Shown one piece after another: positions 1-11,184 of a stretch of 64,000 bases of DNA. The notes beneath the pieces were generated by a model that worked only from the letters and a program-made list of their open reading frames with translations, was not told where the DNA came from and made no database searches. Source of the stretch: Melampsora larici-populina 98AG31 (lineage: Eukaryota; Basidiomycota; Pucciniomycetes; Pucciniales; Melampsoraceae); NCBI RefSeq assembly GCF_000204055.1, contig NW_006768793.1:977067-1041066 (forward strand), written 5' to 3'. The position numbers were made by a program, and so were the translations under genes. Position 1 is the stretch's first letter. Each line of letters starts with the position of its first letter.

Positions 1-496
1 GCGTCCATCACTTACAACTTAAGGTGAGATTGATTTGTTAAAAAGATGTACAGTTATTGGCGCTCCTTTTTTCATTCCGATACGCTCTACTACCTCAGCC
101 TCAGAGAAGTGAGCCTTTAAACAAAAGTTGGCTTTTACCGGCTCCTGACTGGGACAGCTTTTCATTTGTTTCTTTCTAGATCGAGGAGAGCTGACCAAGA
201 AAGAGATTTGCAGCATTCTGATCAGATCTAATTGGAGTGATCTCAGATATCATGAGCAATTGTATGTACACGGGGTCAGAAACATTCCAAAACGTGTCAG
301 ACAAGATGGGCATTTTAACACATCATACAGGGGTTGGCCCATCTCAACAAAAGTGAAAGGCTCGCGCCATTCGTGTGATGATCGGCTCGGGCGAACAGAT
401 AAGCTCATCAACGCACTGGATTGTTGATCACTGGCTCCCTCACTCAATGCTGGTAGGACTGAATACCTCCATATCAAAAGAAGATAATCCACCTTA
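1..496. other. Left flank, no supported gene
   Basis: I see no convincing gene. A minus-strand open frame runs through 250-500, but it continues into the transposon at 504 and shows no recognizable domain. Before the hAT insertion this stretch was contiguous with position 4720. Confidence 0.5.
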
Positions 497-503
497 CTTC
501 CAG
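497..503. repeat. Target-site duplication of hAT-1, left copy
   Basis: The heptamer CTTCCAG immediately precedes the TIR at 504 and is repeated at 4720-4726 immediately after the right TIR. hAT elements normally make 8-bp duplications, so one base has probably diverged or the TIR edge is off by one. Confidence 0.85.
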
Positions 504-3500
504 CAATACCGCAAGCGCTGCGCAAATTTTTGTGTTTGCGGTGCGGTTGCGTAGTGTTTTTTGGCCCCGCAATAGCACCGCTATATATTGCGGGGCCAGA
601 GCACCGCAACCCGGTTTCAAAATCCCCGGTACCCGGAAACCCGCAACAAAACTGCGTTTTCACTCCGCTATTTCCGAAATATAGCGGAGTGAAACCCTTC
701 ACCCAGGTTCCTCATCGTCGTCGTCATGACCTCCCTCCACCACCCTCCATCGCCACAATACACCACGATACATATACCAACCTGGCCCAAGATGGACTGT
801 GGCGTTTGGACAGGCCTTCGAGCACCAGAACATGGCACCTGGAAGTGGAAAAAACTTCGACTCTGGCCCACTTGTGGGTCCGGCTTCCTTATTTGAACGA
901 CTGCTGAGAAGATCGTAAGGTAAGAGTTTTGTGATCATCGAAAGAAATAGCAAGCACTCGAACTGACCTTCATCACTATACTACCTGATCTCTTTTACAT
1001 TTAGAATGGCTATTGCCAATGTCGTTTTGCAAACCTCCTCCCAAAGCCTCCAAGTCCCGGGGAGGTCGTCAACTAGATCTCTTCGCCCAGCTAGTCCTTC
1101 CCGTTCCCAGCCTGGCTTTGTGATCACTCCCAACGATTCTCAAACCGCTCTCACTCGTCAGTCAACTCCTGTCGAAGGAAGCCCTGGTCCCCTTTCCAAT
1201 CGACTTGCTTCACCTCGACCACCAGCTGTAAAACACAAGGATTCAACTCTTCCCACGGCGAAGTCTAAGAAGACCAAGGCCAATCCAGAAGGAAAGGTAA
1301 GTCTTATCAATAGGTCCAGATTGCTCTATCATGCATGAGATAGATTCTCGATTGGTTTTGTATTTGTAGAATTGATCATCCACCAGTAAGCGTGTCAGGT
1401 CACCTTCACCTGCTTCATCCAGACTCAGCAGGACACCCCGTTCATCCAAGCGATGTAATGTTGGAGCTTCAGCACCTTCTTCTGTTGGGTCACCCCAATC
1501 ATCGAAGCGGACTGATGTTGAAGTATGTGTTTCACATCTTTTAAAATATTCTCGAACCAATTCATGTATTTATTTTTTATGAGATTAATGACCCCTTTCC
1601 TTTACTGTCACCAGGTATTCGAGATCCCAGATGGAGTGGACGTTGATCAAGAGTCTTCTATTGAATTTGTCTCGTCTAACAACGAACCCGGCTACAACGA
1701 GTCTCGGAGTGTCGATGTGAAGCACCTTCTCAAGTATTTTCATGAGCCGATTGTAAGTGTTTCAATTCACATCATCTTGGTCTCTGATTTACTAACATCA
1801 TCAATTTCTTCTAGGATCGTATTTACAAATGTCGATATTGCAAGAAGCCATTCAAAGGTGACAAGACAGGGACCTCTTATTTCAATTTACAAGGCCATTG
1901 CGACGGTAGTGCGACACGACCTGTTTGTAAAATGCGACATAAGGCCATCCGTGACGGAATGACTCTTCCACCTTCTTATCATGAAAAGCAAGAGGTAAGC
2001 AAAAAAAAACGAGAAAGGTACCTTAACATCTTTTGTCAGCGGTCCCACCTTCACCGTCAACCTCCTCAACATGATCTTAGTCATGTGGGTCGTCCGACAC
2101 GCCCTTCCTTGGGCCCGATTTGAAGACCCAGCTCTTCGAGCTGCTTTTCACTCTATCAACCGAGGTGCTCTTGTTCGATCTAGAACGTGGGCAGCTCAGC
2201 AGTCAGTAATACTCTATTCAGGTTTGCACGAAAAGGCCATCGATACCATAAAAGTAAGTTTTTGCTTTTTACTCTACTTTCGTATCTTGAACTAATTGTC
2301 TATTGATCAATATGTGTTTATAATTCTTGATCTTCAGACAAACAAAGGAAAGTTTTTTTTGATACACGACGTCTGGACCACCAAAGGGAACCGATACGCC
2401 TTCATAGGTGCATCAGCCAATTACATAGATGACGATTGGAATTATAAGTCAACTCACTTGACTCTCAAGATGGTAGCTTGGAGACATTTTGGGGCTCTCT
2501 TAGCTCGACCCATTGGTGGATTTTTGGTCCGCCACGGTCTTCATAAGAAGATAGGTTTTTTTTTTCTGTTTACAATTTTTTTAACTTTTATCTTTGCTAA
2601 TTGTTCCTTTTTATTTCTGTCATTACATGTTAGGTCAGACAACTGACAGTGGAGGGAATAATGGTCCTATGGCCAAAGAAATTCAAGATATGTTTATGAA
2701 TGCGGACAATCCTGTTAGTTGGGACAGTTCAGCACACCATGTGCGATGCTATGCCCATAAACTGAATCTCACAGTTGGGCATGGCCTTCGAATCCTTGGT
2801 CAGACGATTACTAGTTCAAAGCCGGCAATCCCAGATGGCATTCCACTGCCCATTCCGACTCTCGAGGTGAACAATGGTGAGGATGGTATTGATATGGACG
2901 ATTCAGAAACCGATGAAGACGAAGGCGACGGCTTACCGGAAAAGCCTGACGGTGTCGATGATGAAGACGATGGTATTTTAGAACCGGTTGTTTGTGAAAA
3001 AGATGATATCGTTGCACTTGCACTTGTCAAGGTAACATATTTCATAATGATCTCCCTCTTTCATCTTTCTATTCTTCTCAGTGTACCATAATACAAGCTA
3101 ACCTTTTGTTTCCTATACTGTTCCTTGTGCTAGGTGGATACTGTGAGCGGTCAAATTGCAAGTAGTGCAGCAAGGCGAAGTGATTTTAAAGCTCGATCGG
3201 CTCGTATGGGATACAAAGGTAGAATGTTGATGCGTCCTTGCAAGACTCGGTGGAATAGCCACTACCAGAGTCGAAAGGTGGCGTGTGAGGCCCATGAGGT
3301 ATGTACAAATTTAATTTCATATAATCACATCATTATAAACCATAAGCGCTGACCACATCTTGCCTTTTAGGTTATCAACTCAATGCTCGCAGCCGACCGG
3401 AAGGCCTGTTTTTTCAAGGGAGTTACCATTTCTCCTGCAGAATGGCACGCAGTTGAATTGGTTAATAAGGTTTTGAAGGTATTGATCTTAACTAGTCCGA

Positions 3501-4719
3501 CTTACACATGAAGCTAAAGTTTTGTTTTGCTTTCTAGACGTTCGTAGATGCAACTGCTCGGGTTGAGGGGAATGGACCTACCGGTGCTACAGTCCTAGTT
3601 GAATACAAGCGGGTTATTTCCGAGCTCGAAGCCATTCAACACGAATCACAGGATTATGCGAGCATTGACAAATCAATCAGTGAGATGATCAAGTGGCTCA
3701 GCAAGTATCAACAGGAAGCTGTCGAGTGTGAGAGTATAGTCTTAGCCACGATTCTTAACCCTCAATTGAGAGGGAAGTTCTTTTCCCTCCATTATCCCAA
3801 ACATGAAGTTTCGGCAAGCTTGTCGATTGAGAATGCCTTCAACAATCAAACAGAAGAATCTCAAGAGAATGATCCATCCCCGAATACTGACAACGAAACT
3901 GGTACTGGTCTGAGTCCTACCGAGCAAGAGCCTGACACATTCGACATCTTTGGACCTTCAACTTTGGGTACTACCAAAGCATCCTCATCCGAGCTCGAGG
4001 ACTACTTGCAAGGAAAGTTTCTTATGAAAAAGGACCAAACCATCCTGGGTTGGTGGAAGGTTTGTTTTTTCATTCCATTTCTCACTGATTCATATCGCAC
4101 TATACTAATGTTGGCTCTTTACAGGAACATCAGCATCACTTTCCCATCATGTCACAACTCGCTCGTGATTACCTGGCTGTATCGGCAACTTCTTGCGCTT
4201 GTGAGCGAACGTTTTCGGCGGCGGCGGATGTTTGCACACCGTCTCGTGGTGCAATGCTACCCAAGACGATGGAGCGGTTAGTGGGGTCTCAAGCATGGCT
4301 GAAAGAAGGAATGATACCAGAGGGTGACTTCGCAGAAGCAGCCAAAGCTCTCCAAGATTATATTTCTAGTGTATCGAAAAAGAAAAAATAGTATATTGGT
4401 GTTTATTTCTTTTTATTCTCTACATACAATACAAGGTAATAGTATAAACAAATTATATGATTTCATTTTATTGTTTTCTCTTTTTGTTACAAATGTTAAG
4501 TGCAATGATGCGTATGGTTTCCGCAATATTGCGTATATTGCGCAGAGCGCAACATTTCGGCAATATTGCGAAAATATTGCCCTATACCCGCTCCGCATCC
4601 GTGAGTAAAAAATTCAGACCCCCATTGCGGTCTGGTTGTGTAGCGCCTTATTGTGCTGACTGCGCAGCGCAATCAAATTGGGCCATATTTCGTTGCGCTG
4701 CGTTGCGCTTGCGGTATTG
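504..4719 (+). mobile_element. hAT-family DNA transposon, about 4.2 kb, with TIRs (hAT-1)
   Basis: The element is bounded by a 15-bp perfect TIR, CAATACCGCAAGCGC, at 504-518 and its reverse complement at 4705-4719, flanked by the 7-bp duplication CTTCCAG. The subterminal regions (about 520-690 and 4500-4700) are rich in short GCGC, GCGCAGCGC and AATATTGC words, typical of transposase-binding subterminal repeats. The interior codes for a plus-strand, multi-exon hAT transposase. The TIRs are complete but the reading frame is damaged, so the copy is probably no longer autonomous. A truncated relative lies at 60614-62540. Confidence 0.9.
1006..4391 (+). pseudogene. hAT transposase (BED zinc finger, RNase-H-like core, C-terminal dimerization), decayed
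   Basis: Would cut and paste the surrounding element. Visible exons: 1006-1296, about 1369-1522, 1615-1752, 1815 to about 2253, 2338-2554, 2634-3031, 3134-3298, 3371-3478, 3538-4059, 4125-4391. A BED-type finger is encoded near 1830-1890 (CRYCKKPF...NLQGHCD). The catalytic region shows FLIHDVWTTKG (2350s) and GQTTDSGGNNG (2634 on), and the C-terminal hAT motif SQLARDYLAVSATSCACERT is at about 4149-4210. Two lesions: the second exon as read from the acceptor at 1368 meets a TGA within two codons, and the A9 run near 1997-2005 is one base too long for the frame that continues past 2040. An intron at 1995 does not fit the phase. Another start or exon arrangement for the first two exons is possible. 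Confidence 0.8.
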
Positions 4720-4726
4720 CTTCCAG
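4720..4726. repeat. Target-site duplication of hAT-1, right copy
   Basis: CTTCCAG directly after the right TIR, identical to 497-503. Confidence 0.85.
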
Positions 4727-6203
4727 TGGGGAAATATGAAGTTTCCATTATCAAGGAGTTAGGCCATTACATACCTGAACTTGTGCATGTGGAGCTAATG
4801 CAGAATTATGTAAGAAACACCTTTTTGTTACTACCAAGGGTCGAGATCACATGAGAAGCGCTACGAGTCGAATAAAGCAGTCATCATTCTGTTTCGTCAG
4901 TAAAGTTTCGAGTTTCTACGTAAATCATTCACCTACTTGAAGTTCTTAATGACAAGGTGCGCTTGACTGATAGCGATCTACCCCACATCGATTGCGCAAT
5001 GAGCTCGTGTTTGGATCACCACATTTCCTCACATGCGGGAGTTGTCGGGGAAGCTTATCACAGGTTTGCCTTTCGGCACCACATAGAGCAGCACAAATGG
5101 GCGTGAAAGAGTGTAGGAATCATTTACATGAGATGTGACGAGGTGAGAAAGACGGATGAACTTGTCACATGTGGTCTTCTGACTGATACGAGCTGTCATT
5201 CAAGCTTCATATCATGCAGAGAATAGCCAAGAAGCACGAATCATTTCAGCCTCATATTTCTAAAAGATGGCGACATGTGAGTTCACAACCCTTTCAACAC
5301 TAGCTTCTGTGCCGAACAGTTTATACATATCAGCAGAGGAACGAGTCATTGATAAGACCTTGTGAGTTGACTCAGTTGATGTACCGACCGATCAAATTGT
5401 TTTTGAAGAGGAGGACGTAATTTGTGCAATCTGGGCGTCAGAAAGAGATATGTACCACTGTCCTCTAGGCTTTGAGTTCAAGCTGTCGGCCATATCATGC
5501 CTTACATCACGAAACATAGCAGGCAGAAGAGGCCATTGATTGCAAATAGCCTATCAGCGGCACTTCAACAAGTTTTTATCTGCTTTTACGTAGATACAAC
5601 CGATGAGCTTTGCATCAACTCTGATTGCTAAACATGATCATCCGTATCAAGCTAATCGTCTATCGATGTTGAGTAATCTTGCATATAACTTTGTAACATC
5701 AATGATTTTTAAAAATCAATTACAACCGTGAAGCTAACTTTTCTTGACCAGGACGAATCCGGGACACAGGCTCAAACACTCCCGACTAGTAAGTCATTCG
5801 TTCGAGAAGGCACATCTCTTTTATGTTAAAGTGCGGCAAATATCCGAAGAAGATTTCTGGAGTCAAGTCTCACCATGATACCTAGCTCCCGCGGCTCTTT
5901 CTGCGCGCAGCTTGGCGACATTTTCTCAGACTTCTCGCACGTACATATCTGCTCTTATCACGCCATATCGCTGCTTTTTGTGCAAATGATTGCTGGACGC
6001 AACCTCCCGATGATACCACCAGCATCAGTCATGTAAAAAATGACACCATACTCCACGCTCGCCCTTTTGGGGCAAGTCTGTAATCTCGTTGGTTCCATCA
6101 AATAGGCCGATGTATCTATTTTGACCTGAGTGTTCATAAACGTCCGTAGCATTGCCAATTCATGGGGTTTATCTGAATATCAACCGTCGTCGACCGATCC
6201 AGC
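4727..6203. other. Intergenic, no supported gene
   Basis: No open frame longer than about 70 codons and no domain signature on either strand. A short open stretch just right of the transposon (4728-4805) reads like an exon, but nothing around it extends the frame. Confidence 0.5.
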
Positions 6204-8349
6204 ATGCAGAGCAGGTTGTTCGGTGATCTACATCTTTTGTTGATCACCTTCTTATATATTTTGTACATCAGCTTTGTTTCAACTGCAGTCGTCTTGCCTC
6301 GCGGTGCCTCTCTCGAAAACTCGCCCGATAGTCTTGCCTCCAACTTCACAAATCAAGTCTTCAACGTCTCCCTGCCCTCGAACAATGCTACCAACGATAC
6401 GCTGAAAGATGTCGATGAGTGTGCAAAACGGAAAATTACTACTCAGCTTTGGTTTGACTTGGAGATGAACAACTACATTCAGAACTATTCTCAGGGAACA
6501 TCATTGTCACTCAAGGTAAATAGTAGTACACAACTGGCGCCACCAACATTTATGCTTGACTGACAGTGTCATGTGACTCGCAGGAATACGCCAACACGGT
6601 TGGGGCGACCAATTTCAATATCAAAATCGGTTCCATATGCAGAGTCGCGCAAGTGAGTGATGGCCATATCTTCTCTAGTTTCAAAAGAATCGTGTATTAT
6701 ACTGAATGTGCTGACGACTGAAACAATCTAGTTATGTGAGGGAGTGAAGGGTAAAGACTGGTATGCACTCATCGCGGCTCAAAGGTGGAACACCCAAATG
6801 AACCAAGCATTTAATGCTGTCGCTTTTGCGTCGAACATTGCCATGGGTTAGCCCTTGTTTTCCCTGATGGCACTATCATTTACTCATATTAAATGGTTCC
6901 TCTATTTTATTCATAGAGATCACGCAATCAATGGTAAGCAGGATTACCAATCTCTTGGCCCGTGAGCTTAGCTGACCCGATATGTACTACCCATCAGGCA
7001 TTTGATTTTGTGCGAGCGCCTACACATGTCATGGAGTACGCTTCGACCTCGGTATCAGCCATCTTTTGGGTGATTCTGGCTCTTCCCGGTGTGTGGTTTG
7101 GCCCGGTGGGGAAGTACTATTATCGAGCTGTGCTCAGTGTGTTCTATGCCGTCAGTTGATCACCTATATACCACTCTTTTAAACACTCACTGACCGAAGA
7201 CCTATAGACCACTGGAATTATTAGGCCCATCTCAACCTTCCTATATCCAACTTCATCGCCGGCATTCACCCAGGTCAGTCTTCGGCGGCTTCTTCCCTTT
7301 GATTGATAAAGTTTTATGCTGACCTATATCATCATGCTCAGTGGTCTGACATAGCATGGTTGATGTCTCGAGTTCAAAAAGACGTCCAGCAAGCTATGAG
7401 CAATATCACAGAGACTGTCAAAACATCTGCTATCAGCTCCGAAGAGGGATTGTATGGGCTCAATCTCGACGGTAGCCTTTTTGCCGAAAAATCTACCCAG
7501 AGTGAATCCGAATATCAGGCCACCTTTGAACGAGCATTCAAACTCCAAGCGTTAAGTCACCTATGGAGAACAGAAGTGAGTAACCCTTTTCCATCAAAAG
7601 CCCTATTTTCCGAAAACTGACCACCTCCTTTTCATTACAGAATGTGTTCATCACAAGGGGAAGCGTACGTCAAACTTTGGTCTTATAGAAAGTTTTAAAG
7701 TACTGAGTCGATTCTCCTTTCTTTAGGATCCTTGTGATAGTGATGGCCCAAATGGTGCCTGGACCGGCAAGAACGTTATATCTTATTGTAGTCCAGATGG
7801 AATGTGAGTCCGATGCAATCATCTTTCACCTAAAATCAAAAATGACTGACTCGCTGAACCTACAGAATGATGAACATAATCCAAGCCAAAGGAAACAAAG
7901 CCAATAAGGAGATCTTCGGTGGTGATCGAGCCTTATCAAAATACAATTTTTCTTCGGAGCTTCTCACCACCACAGCTTGGGCCTGTCAACAGAAATACGG
8001 TGATGTAGTAGAGCCAACTACTTGGCAAAATGCGTGAGTAGATAATCGAATGCCCAGAAGTTTGTACGACTCTATCAACCGAAACTGAGATCATGACTTC
8101 ATTGCAGCACAGAATCTAATATTTCTTCATTGTTGACCAATGAATGTATGTTCACACTTCCAATCTGTGATCTCACCAATCCAAGTAAGTGGTATTCATT
8201 AGCAAATCAATCTATATTTCAAATCATCACCGAATGGAAATCTAACTTAATTTTCTATTTTACGTCTCCCTAAAGGCATCAAAGCCGCTCGAGATCGCGG
8301 TTTAGGAACTGTTGAAGCATGTAGAAAAGTGGGAAAGATTCAAATATGA
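6204..8349 (+). CDS. Signal-bearing protein of unknown function, 12 exons, about 461 aa
   Basis: Exons: 6204-6515, 6584-6652, 6732-6846, 6917-6933, 6998-7150, 7208-7273, 7342-7575, 7641-7664, 7727-7803, 7866-8033, 8108-8184, 8276-8349. All junctions are GT-AG and phases close exactly, ending at TGA 8347. The N-terminus has a long hydrophobic stretch (LHLLLITFLYILYISFVSTA) that should act as a signal peptide or anchor. The middle has another hydrophobic segment (residues about 185-205, VSAIFWVILALPGVWFGP). The C-terminal half carries several cysteines (DPCDS, YCSPDG, WACQQKY, NECMFTLPICD) that could form disulphides. It resembles large uncharacterized secreted or membrane protein families of basidiomycetes (possibly the DUF7872 type, from memory). 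Function unknown. Confidence 0.8.
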
Positions 8350-9000
8350 AGTTAAACCCTATTCCATGGACACAGACCTCCTTTCACTGACAGTAGAAAT
8401 CAGAAATTCATGTAATTTTAATCTATTTAATTGATGTTAAATGTTGTATTAGTAGGGTAAGATGTAAACAGCACAGCTCATTTTTCTAATTTATACTTAT
8501 AGATATCAATGATACTCCTCGCATATTTCAAGTTTATATTCACTAGATTTATACCGTCTTGATGTATTTGTAGATTATTTGAATACTATCTCTTGATCAA
8601 TTCCTTGAACTTTAATTATATTTATTTTACAATTTGACTGAGAGATACATGGAGCATGTACTCCTAGTTACAAAAACCTTACTTGTGTTTGTTACTTTCT
8701 AAACTCGAGCCAAACTCAGCTTGAGAAGATAAACCAGTAACACCAACAAGCAACCCTGAGCAGCCGTCATTGAGATATCAGAATATGAGTGCCCTTTTGC
8801 GCCTCTAACAGACTTTGTATAACCTACCAGTGCAATCCACTTATCACAAGGCATATGACAAAATGTTCCCGTAGTTTTGCCTGTCATAAGTTATGGGATA
8901 ATAGAATTTTGCAATCATCCATTTACAATGATTGATGCTTGGAAATTGTGTCATTTGCAAAAACAAATACTCCTGGTGAAACATTAATTTCCACAGGCAT
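8350..9000. other. Intergenic, no supported gene
   Basis: AT-rich 3' flank of the preceding gene. Nothing beyond short random frames. Confidence 0.5.
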
Positions 9001-9047
9001 TAGGGGGGGCTCAGGTCAAAATTTTAGAGATGATTCCTTAAAAAACA

Positions 9048-9088
9048 GGGAAATCTTTTTACAGTACTGTGCTGTAAAAAGATTTCCC
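9048..9088. repeat. Perfect hairpin, 17-bp arms and 7-base loop
   Basis: GGGAAATCTTTTTACAG, then 7 bases, then its exact reverse complement. It lies near the left end of the MITE-like element. Confidence 0.9.
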
Positions 9089-9140
9089 ATTTTGTAAAAT
9101 AAGATGGTCAACAGCAATCAACAGCTTCTTGAGAAGCCAT

Positions 9141-9198
9141 TGATCCATAATGTTTTTTCTTTTGTGGGTGTTGGTCACTTATTGTATCAGTCTTGACA
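9141..9198. repeat. 58-bp direct repeat, copy 1
   Basis: Begins TGATCCATAATG and ends CAGTCTTGACA. An identical copy is at 9395-9452, 254 bp downstream in the same MITE-like element. Confidence 0.9.
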
Positions 9199-9394
9199 AT
9201 GATTAAAAATGCTATGTTAATGCATAAAAATGCACCATTAATGCGCCATTAATGAAAAAAAATGCAGCATCAATGCAGAAAAATGCAGTGTTAATGCACA
9301 TGAAGAATGAATGCAGAATTCCACCTTTTTCAATTTTGTTTGTCCTTCAGGTCAATCATTTTTCACTTGGGAAAAATACTACATTTGCCCAGTG

Positions 9395-9452
9395 TGATCC
9401 ATAATGTTTTTTCTTTTGTGGGTGTTGGTCACTTATTGTATCAGTCTTGACA
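9395..9452. repeat. 58-bp direct repeat, copy 2
   Basis: Identical to 9141-9198. Confidence 0.9.
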
Positions 9453-9806
9453 CCTTTCTTTGCTTTTTCACCTTGCGTTTTTTGTCTGGGTTTTTTTTGT
9501 TTTATGTTCATTCAAGTTTCCTTATTACTGCAAATTTGCGTAAATTTGCTGCTCTTAGGAATTTGGGATTTTTTTATGCTCAACACAGCAAAATTTCTTG
9601 ACCTGAGCGCCCCTATTCTTTTTTTTTGAACACCCATAAAAAAGGTTTTGAAAAAAGATTTTGAAAATGTAGTCCACAGATGCTCCATTGTTGACTTTCA
9701 TGGTCACCCAATTACAAACCTTTTCCTCCATAAACAATAACCCACACGAATGTATGTTTTCTTGGGGTAATCATGACTTTTGGATACATTAAATTCTGGG
9801 GTATAA

Positions 9807-10330
9807 GGCCCCGTTTGGTTTCCCTCAATCTTGCTGGTTCACCCAGCCAAATGCTCATGTGTACCCTTTGAGGCAGTTTGAAGCGTACACCTGGGTTTGA
9901 GCCATTTGGTACACACTGTTTCAAAAAGGGTGTGCGCCCTGTAGGTATACCAGTCAAATTGGCTAACCTGGCAGGTTGACCAATTTGCTACATTCTGGGA
10001 CTTTGAATTACTTCCCAAATTGTTTTAAAGCTTGAGAGTTAGTGGTCTGGGTTTTTATACACTTTAATAAACAAACTCCCCATCTCTCAGACTCACCCAT
10101 CATAAAGACCTACTCCAGCTTGATGTTCAATGTTCTGTTCATCTGAAAAGAGTCAAGCTCTAATAGTGTGATTCAAATTAATGTAGAATCTTGACTTAAT
10201 TCAGGATTAAATGCAGTAGCTGATAGTTTGATTTTTTGAATTCCAACTGTTCGAGCATCTGTATCCAATTGATCTGATTTAGGTGAAATCAAAAAACTTT
10301 GCTGAAGCCAAGTCTATGGCAGTAGGAGGG
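9807..10330. repeat. Dispersed repeat related to 55258-55490
   Basis: It opens with GGCCCCGTTTGGTTTCC (9807) and ends near a 24-bp word (10303-10326, starting TGAAGCCAAGTC) that recurs exactly at 55439-55462. The second copy also opens with GGCCCCGTTCGGTTGCC (55258). Spacing differs (about 520 versus 205 bp), as expected for related non-autonomous elements with internal deletion. Exact ends and a TSD are not resolved. Confidence 0.5.
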
Positions 10331-11184
10331 GAAATGACATTAATCATACATATTTGGCCTTGATTGTATATAGCATGCCCTTGCTATCTGATGTTGTTCA
10401 CCATTCAAGCCATTGCTTTGCCTTAGGAAAATCCCTGCACATCTGCACAATTTTCTCATCAAAGGTTAATCCACCAGGCCTGTCTGGCTTCACAGGGGCA
10501 CACACTTGTTTTTCAAAGATACACTGTGGTCAACAGAGATATAATTATTGGGTGATTGTATAAAGATGAAGAATGAGGAATGAGAAATCATACACCATTG
10601 TCAGCAGATATCCTGTTATGGTTCCTTTTCATCCTGGTAGCTTGAGCTCAAAAGTGCTCCCAAAACCCTTTGATTTTGTCAAGTGCAACAACACAATCAG
10701 TCTCTTGAAAAACTTACATGTCAGCAATGAGGAATCTGTTCTTTTAGCTGACAAGTAAAGAGAAAATTGGAAAGAAGAAGGAAAGAAATCAGCAGGAAAT
10801 TGATATATGCTCACCCCTATGTGAGATTTTGCCCCTGTGAAGACCTTATACAAATTTGACTACTTAAAGACATGATATCATGTTCTGTAGAAATTCAGGA
10901 TCATTTCACCAAAACTTTCCCTGTTTTCTTATGGACAGGCCGAACCGGGTCAGCCTGATTTTACTCGAGCCTTGCTGAGTCTTGCTTGGTCCGGTCCTGG
11001 CCCCGGTCCACCCCCGGGTCTCACGGGCCGGGCTGGTGTATTACCTGCCACAGTGACACCCGAGCCTGCGAGGATCAAGTGTCTGACTGTGGGACTTAGT
11101 TAAGTTAGACTCTTTGCACAAAAAGGGTGGCTCAAGTTTCCGAGCCAATCGTGTGCTGCATCTCCCATCTTCAGAATCGTTATT
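10331..11184. other. Intergenic, no supported gene
   Basis: Only short frames. A GC-rich patch at 10935-11050 (runs of CCGG and CCCGG words) differs in composition from its surroundings and may be a repeat fragment. Confidence 0.45.

Larger units (their letters stand above)
9003..9613. mobile_element. Non-autonomous TIR element (MITE-like), 611 bp, TA flanks
   Basis: The left end (GGGGGGGCTCAGGTCAA, from 9003) and the reverse complement of the right end (GGGGCGCTCAGGTCAAG, from 9613) match over about 25 bp with one gap. TA at 9001-9002 and at 9614-9615 fits the TA duplication of Tc1/mariner-type elements. There is no transposase frame. Inside are a perfect 17-bp-arm hairpin (9048-9088), an exact 58-bp direct repeat (9141-9198 and 9395-9452), and many short AATGCA/TTAATG words at 9205-9310. 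Confidence 0.75.

Noticed and set aside
250..702. 150-codon minus-strand frame at the left edge
   Set aside because: It runs across the hAT-1 boundary at 504, so the frame is a chance join of flank and subterminal repeat.
1995..2039. Intron in the hAT-1 transposase after CAAGAG
   Set aside because: The GTAAGC donor looks good, but the acceptor at 2039 gives the wrong phase. The continuous frame with one surplus A explains the region better and matches the related copy.
7225..7273. Exon of the 12-exon gene starting at 7225
   Set aside because: This acceptor leads to a stop after the next junction; the acceptor at 7207 keeps phase and gives a 22-codon exon.
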